Positions 6,283 to 7,796 of a DNA stretch of 7,796 nucleotides are shown piece after piece. The stretch comes from Synergistaceae bacterium. Lineage in GTDB: Bacteria; Synergistota; Synergistia; Synergistales; Synergistaceae. Position numbers and translations under genes: made by a program. The notes beneath the pieces are model-generated. The model ran no database searches, was not told the origin of the DNA, and was given only the letters and a program-made list of their open reading frames with translations. The stretch is from NCBI GenBank assembly GCA_031264605.1, contig JAISDQ010000120.1:1-7796 (forward strand). The letters are read 5' to 3'. Every line of letters starts with the position of its first letter. Within the stretch, counting starts at the first letter, position 1.

Positions 6283-7430
6283 GCGCCGCCCTCCGTTTTC
6301 TCCAGGAGTTCCCTGACGATTTTCTCCTGCCTGGCGCTCATATCCGTCTTCTTGATTTCTTTAAAGAAGCGGCTGAACAGGTCGAGAACGGTTACATTCT
6401 GGACGGGCTCGTCCTCCAGCCCTAAAGAACCGATCTCTTTGTCCGCGTCCGGATTCTCGAAATCCAATACCATGACGTTTGGATATACGCTCCTTATCTT
6501 TCCCATCGCGTCGATAATATCGTTCCGATCAGTGAGGACGACGCGCATGTAATCCTCCGGATCGGCGTCCTTCAAAACCTCGCCGCTCGTTAGTTTATCG
6601 ATGGGGCCTTTTATCTCGCGCATATCGTGGATCGGCGTCAGGGGAAGCGCCGATACGCTCACGCTCCCCTTCTCCGCGATATCGACGAGAGTGACTGATT
6701 TTTCATGTTTCCATTCGGAAAAAGAATACTTCAGCGGCGATCCTCCGTAACGGATATTTTCGCCGCCGACGCTCTGCGCGCGGTGAAGGTGACCCAGGGC
6801 GGCGTAATCGAAACGCGACAAAATACCGGCGTCGACGGCGTCGAGACCTCCGACGAAATCCGTCTCCGAGTCGGAACGGATGGGATCGATTCCCGCCCCG
6901 GCGTAAAATTGGTGCGATATCAGCACATTCCGGGCGTCAAAGTCTATGCCGGAATTTTCTATCACCGTCTTTACCGCGTCGGAACAACCGTCTATCTCCG
7001 CGTCCCCGTAATATCCCCTCAGCGACGACGGCTTGATGAACGGTAAAAGCCAGAAATTCACCTTCCCGTATTCGTCGTCCATCGTGACGGGGCGCATCTT
7101 GCCGTCGAGAACCCCGCGCAAGAACACATCCTCTCGGGATAACAGGCGGCTCGCGTAGCTCAGCCGTTCCGGCGAATCATGATTGCCGGCTATGAGCAGC
7201 ACGGCGGCGCTCTCTCCGGCCAGATCGGTGAGAAAGTCGTCGAACAGGCGCACCGCTTCGACGCCCGGCACGGCGCGGTCGTATATGTCGCCCGCTACGA
7301 GCACGGCCTCGGGTTTTATGGTCCGCAGGTATCCGAGAATCTGCCCGAAAACGTGACGCTGCTCCTCGATCATCGATACGCCGTTCACTGTTTTTCCTAT
7401 ATGCAGGTCTGACAAATGCATAAATTTCAT
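6279..7430 (-). CDS. sbcD: Exonuclease SbcCD, nuclease subunit SbcD (Mre11-like)
   Basis: A 383-residue calcineurin-type metallophosphoesterase, the Mn-dependent nuclease of the SbcCD complex. Phosphoesterase motifs appear in order: D8-L-H10 (SDLHIG), G47-D48 (AGDIYDR), G82-N-H84-D85, H173 (ISHQF), and G213-H214-L-H216. These supply the two-metal site and the catalytic His of GNHD. Residues about 260-340 match the capping domain that lies across the active site. The C-terminal part (LFSRFFKEIKK, residues about 350-375) matches the region that in Mre11/SbcD proteins packs against the Rad50/SbcC coiled coil. The ATG has GAGGGGG 8 bases upstream. It is the first gene of the block; its TGA overlaps the sbcC ATG by 4 bases, so the subunits are translationally coupled. 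All key residues are present and the length is normal. Confidence 0.97.
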   Translation of the reverse strand: MKFMHLSDLHIGKTVNGVSMIEEQRHVFGQILGYLRTIKPEAVLVAGDIYDRAVPGVEAVRLFDDFLTDLAGESAAVLLIAGNHDSPERLSYASRLLSREDVFLRGVLDGKMRPVTMDDEYGKVNFWLLPFIKPSSLRGYYGDAEIDGCSDAVKTVIENSGIDFDARNVLISHQFYAGAGIDPIRSDSETDFVGGLDAVDAGILSRFDYAALGHLHRAQSVGGENIRYGGSPLKYSFSEWKHEKSVTLVDIAEKGSVSVSALPLTPIHDMREIKGPIDKLTSGEVLKDADPEDYMRVVLTDRNDIIDAMGKIRSVYPNVMVLDFENPDADKEIGSLGLEDEPVQNVTVLDLFSRFFKEIKKTDMSARQEKIVRELLEKTEGGA

Positions 7431-7477
7431 GTGAATCGCCCCCTCGCCGAACTGCCCGCGGCTGAATTTTCGGCGGT

Positions 7478-7516
7478 TAATGATTCCGTTGTAACGTAAC
7501 GTTCATTGAATCATTA
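7478..7516. promoter_or_regulatory. Nested inverted repeats over the sbcDC promoter (candidate operator)
   Basis: TAATGATTC (7478-7486) and GAATCATTA (7508-7516) form a perfect 9-bp inverted repeat with a 21-base spacer. Inside, almost concentric with it, AACGT (7493-7497) and ACGTT (7499-7503) form a second inverted repeat around one base. The right outer arm overlaps the -10 box and the predicted start lies between the arms, a position suited to repression. It does not match the LexA boxes I know. Confidence 0.5.
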
Positions 7517-7541
7517 TATGCCCACGCGCGAGACTAATCAA
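7513..7541 (-). promoter_or_regulatory. Sigma70-type promoter for sbcDC
   Basis: On the minus strand TTGATT (7541-7536, four of six matches) is followed after 17 bases by a perfect TATAAT (7518-7513). The predicted start is near 7506, giving a leader of about 76 bases before the sbcD ATG. Confidence 0.7.
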
Positions 7542-7658
7542 AAACTCATGCCGCGCCTCGCGCCGCCGCTCTCTTATTCAAAACTTCCGCCGGCCTGCGC
7601 GTTCGCCTTCCATGCTCGCATCCGAAGATTTAAGGATTTTTTTCTCACGTTTATCTAT

Positions 7659-7664
7659 TATAAT
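7659..7664 (+). promoter_or_regulatory. Probable -10 box for the TraX-family gene
   Basis: A perfect TATAAT, with only a T-run (TTTTTT at 7637-7642) at the -35 distance. The predicted start is near 7671, about 35 bases before the ATG at 7706. Control by an activator or an UP-like element is possible. Confidence 0.45.
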
Positions 7665-7705
7665 ACGATATTAGAGAAAGAATTATTGCGTATCGAGGTA
7701 TATAA

Positions 7706-7796
7706 ATGCCAAAATTTAAATGTTTGAACGCAACCGCCATTAAACTTATAGCTATCATTCTCATGTTCGCCGACCACGTGCATCAGATGTTCATAG
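7706..7796 (+). CDS. TraX-family membrane protein, N-terminus only (runs off the right edge)
   Basis: Thirty codons are visible and the frame is open at the edge. GAGG (7695-7698) lies 7 bases before the ATG. After a short polar start, residues 7-29 (LNATAIKLIAIILMF then ADHVHQMF) match the characteristic first segment of the TraX family: a Lys-Leu-Ile-Ala transmembrane helix ending in a conserved Asp-His pair. In the F plasmid TraX acetylates the pilin N-terminus; most chromosomal members are uncharacterised multi-pass proteins thought to be acyltransferase-like, so pilus acetylation should not be assumed. It is transcribed divergently from sbcDC across a 275-base gap. The family call rests on one short but distinctive segment. 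Confidence 0.8.
   Translation, partial: MPKFKCLNATAIKLIAIILMFADHVHQMFI

Noticed and set aside
7493..7504. LexA/SOS box in the sbcDC promoter
   Set aside because: The half sites resemble GAAC/GTTC only in part and the spacing is five bases rather than four; it does not fit the LexA consensus forms I know.
7506..7727. Plus-strand 73-codon frame before the TraX-family gene
   Set aside because: It covers the sbcDC promoter and runs across the TraX start; no ribosome binding site and no family resemblance.

Overview
The window reads as ordinary chromosomal DNA of a bacterium with GC-rich genes (many cgcg/gccg runs), very AT-rich control regions, strong AGGAGG-type ribosome binding sites and good sigma70-like promoters. 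Candidates are an anaerobic Bacillota- or Synergistota-like lineage, but the sequence alone does not settle the host. No rRNA, tRNA, CRISPR array, insertion sequence or integrase was seen.

Layout from left to right: (1) the 5' part of a minus-strand gene for an exported protein with a FlgT-C-like beta domain and a Pro/Ala/Tyr-rich tail, cut by the left edge; (2) a strongly AT-rich intergenic region of about 400 bases with two divergent promoters; (3) a small plus-strand gene for a ribbon-helix-helix DNA-binding protein; (4) a minus-strand block, in transcription order sbcD, sbcC, a PLP-dependent threonine/serine dehydratase and an unrecognised eight-helix membrane protein; (5) a second divergent control region and the first 30 codons of a TraX-family membrane protein on the plus strand, cut by the right edge.

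The core is sbcDC, the Mre11/Rad50-type nuclease-ATPase that processes DNA hairpins and blocked ends. The two genes overlap by 4 bases (ATGA) and all expected catalytic motifs are present. Their promoter (TTGATT-17-TATAAT) carries a perfect 9-bp inverted repeat over the -10 box and start site, a good operator candidate. The dehydratase follows sbcC after 62 bases and has its own extended -10 promoter, so it may be read both from the sbcDC transcript and independently. The membrane protein probably starts at a TTG inside the end of the dehydratase gene, which suggests translational coupling.

There is no clear sign of a new defence or mobile system. The most useful leads are the sbcDC operator, two ungapped internal repeats in the SbcC arms, the dehydratase-membrane protein pair, the solitary ribbon-helix-helix gene beside the AT-rich region, and two edge-truncated genes that are easy to miss because no complete open frame lies inside the window.
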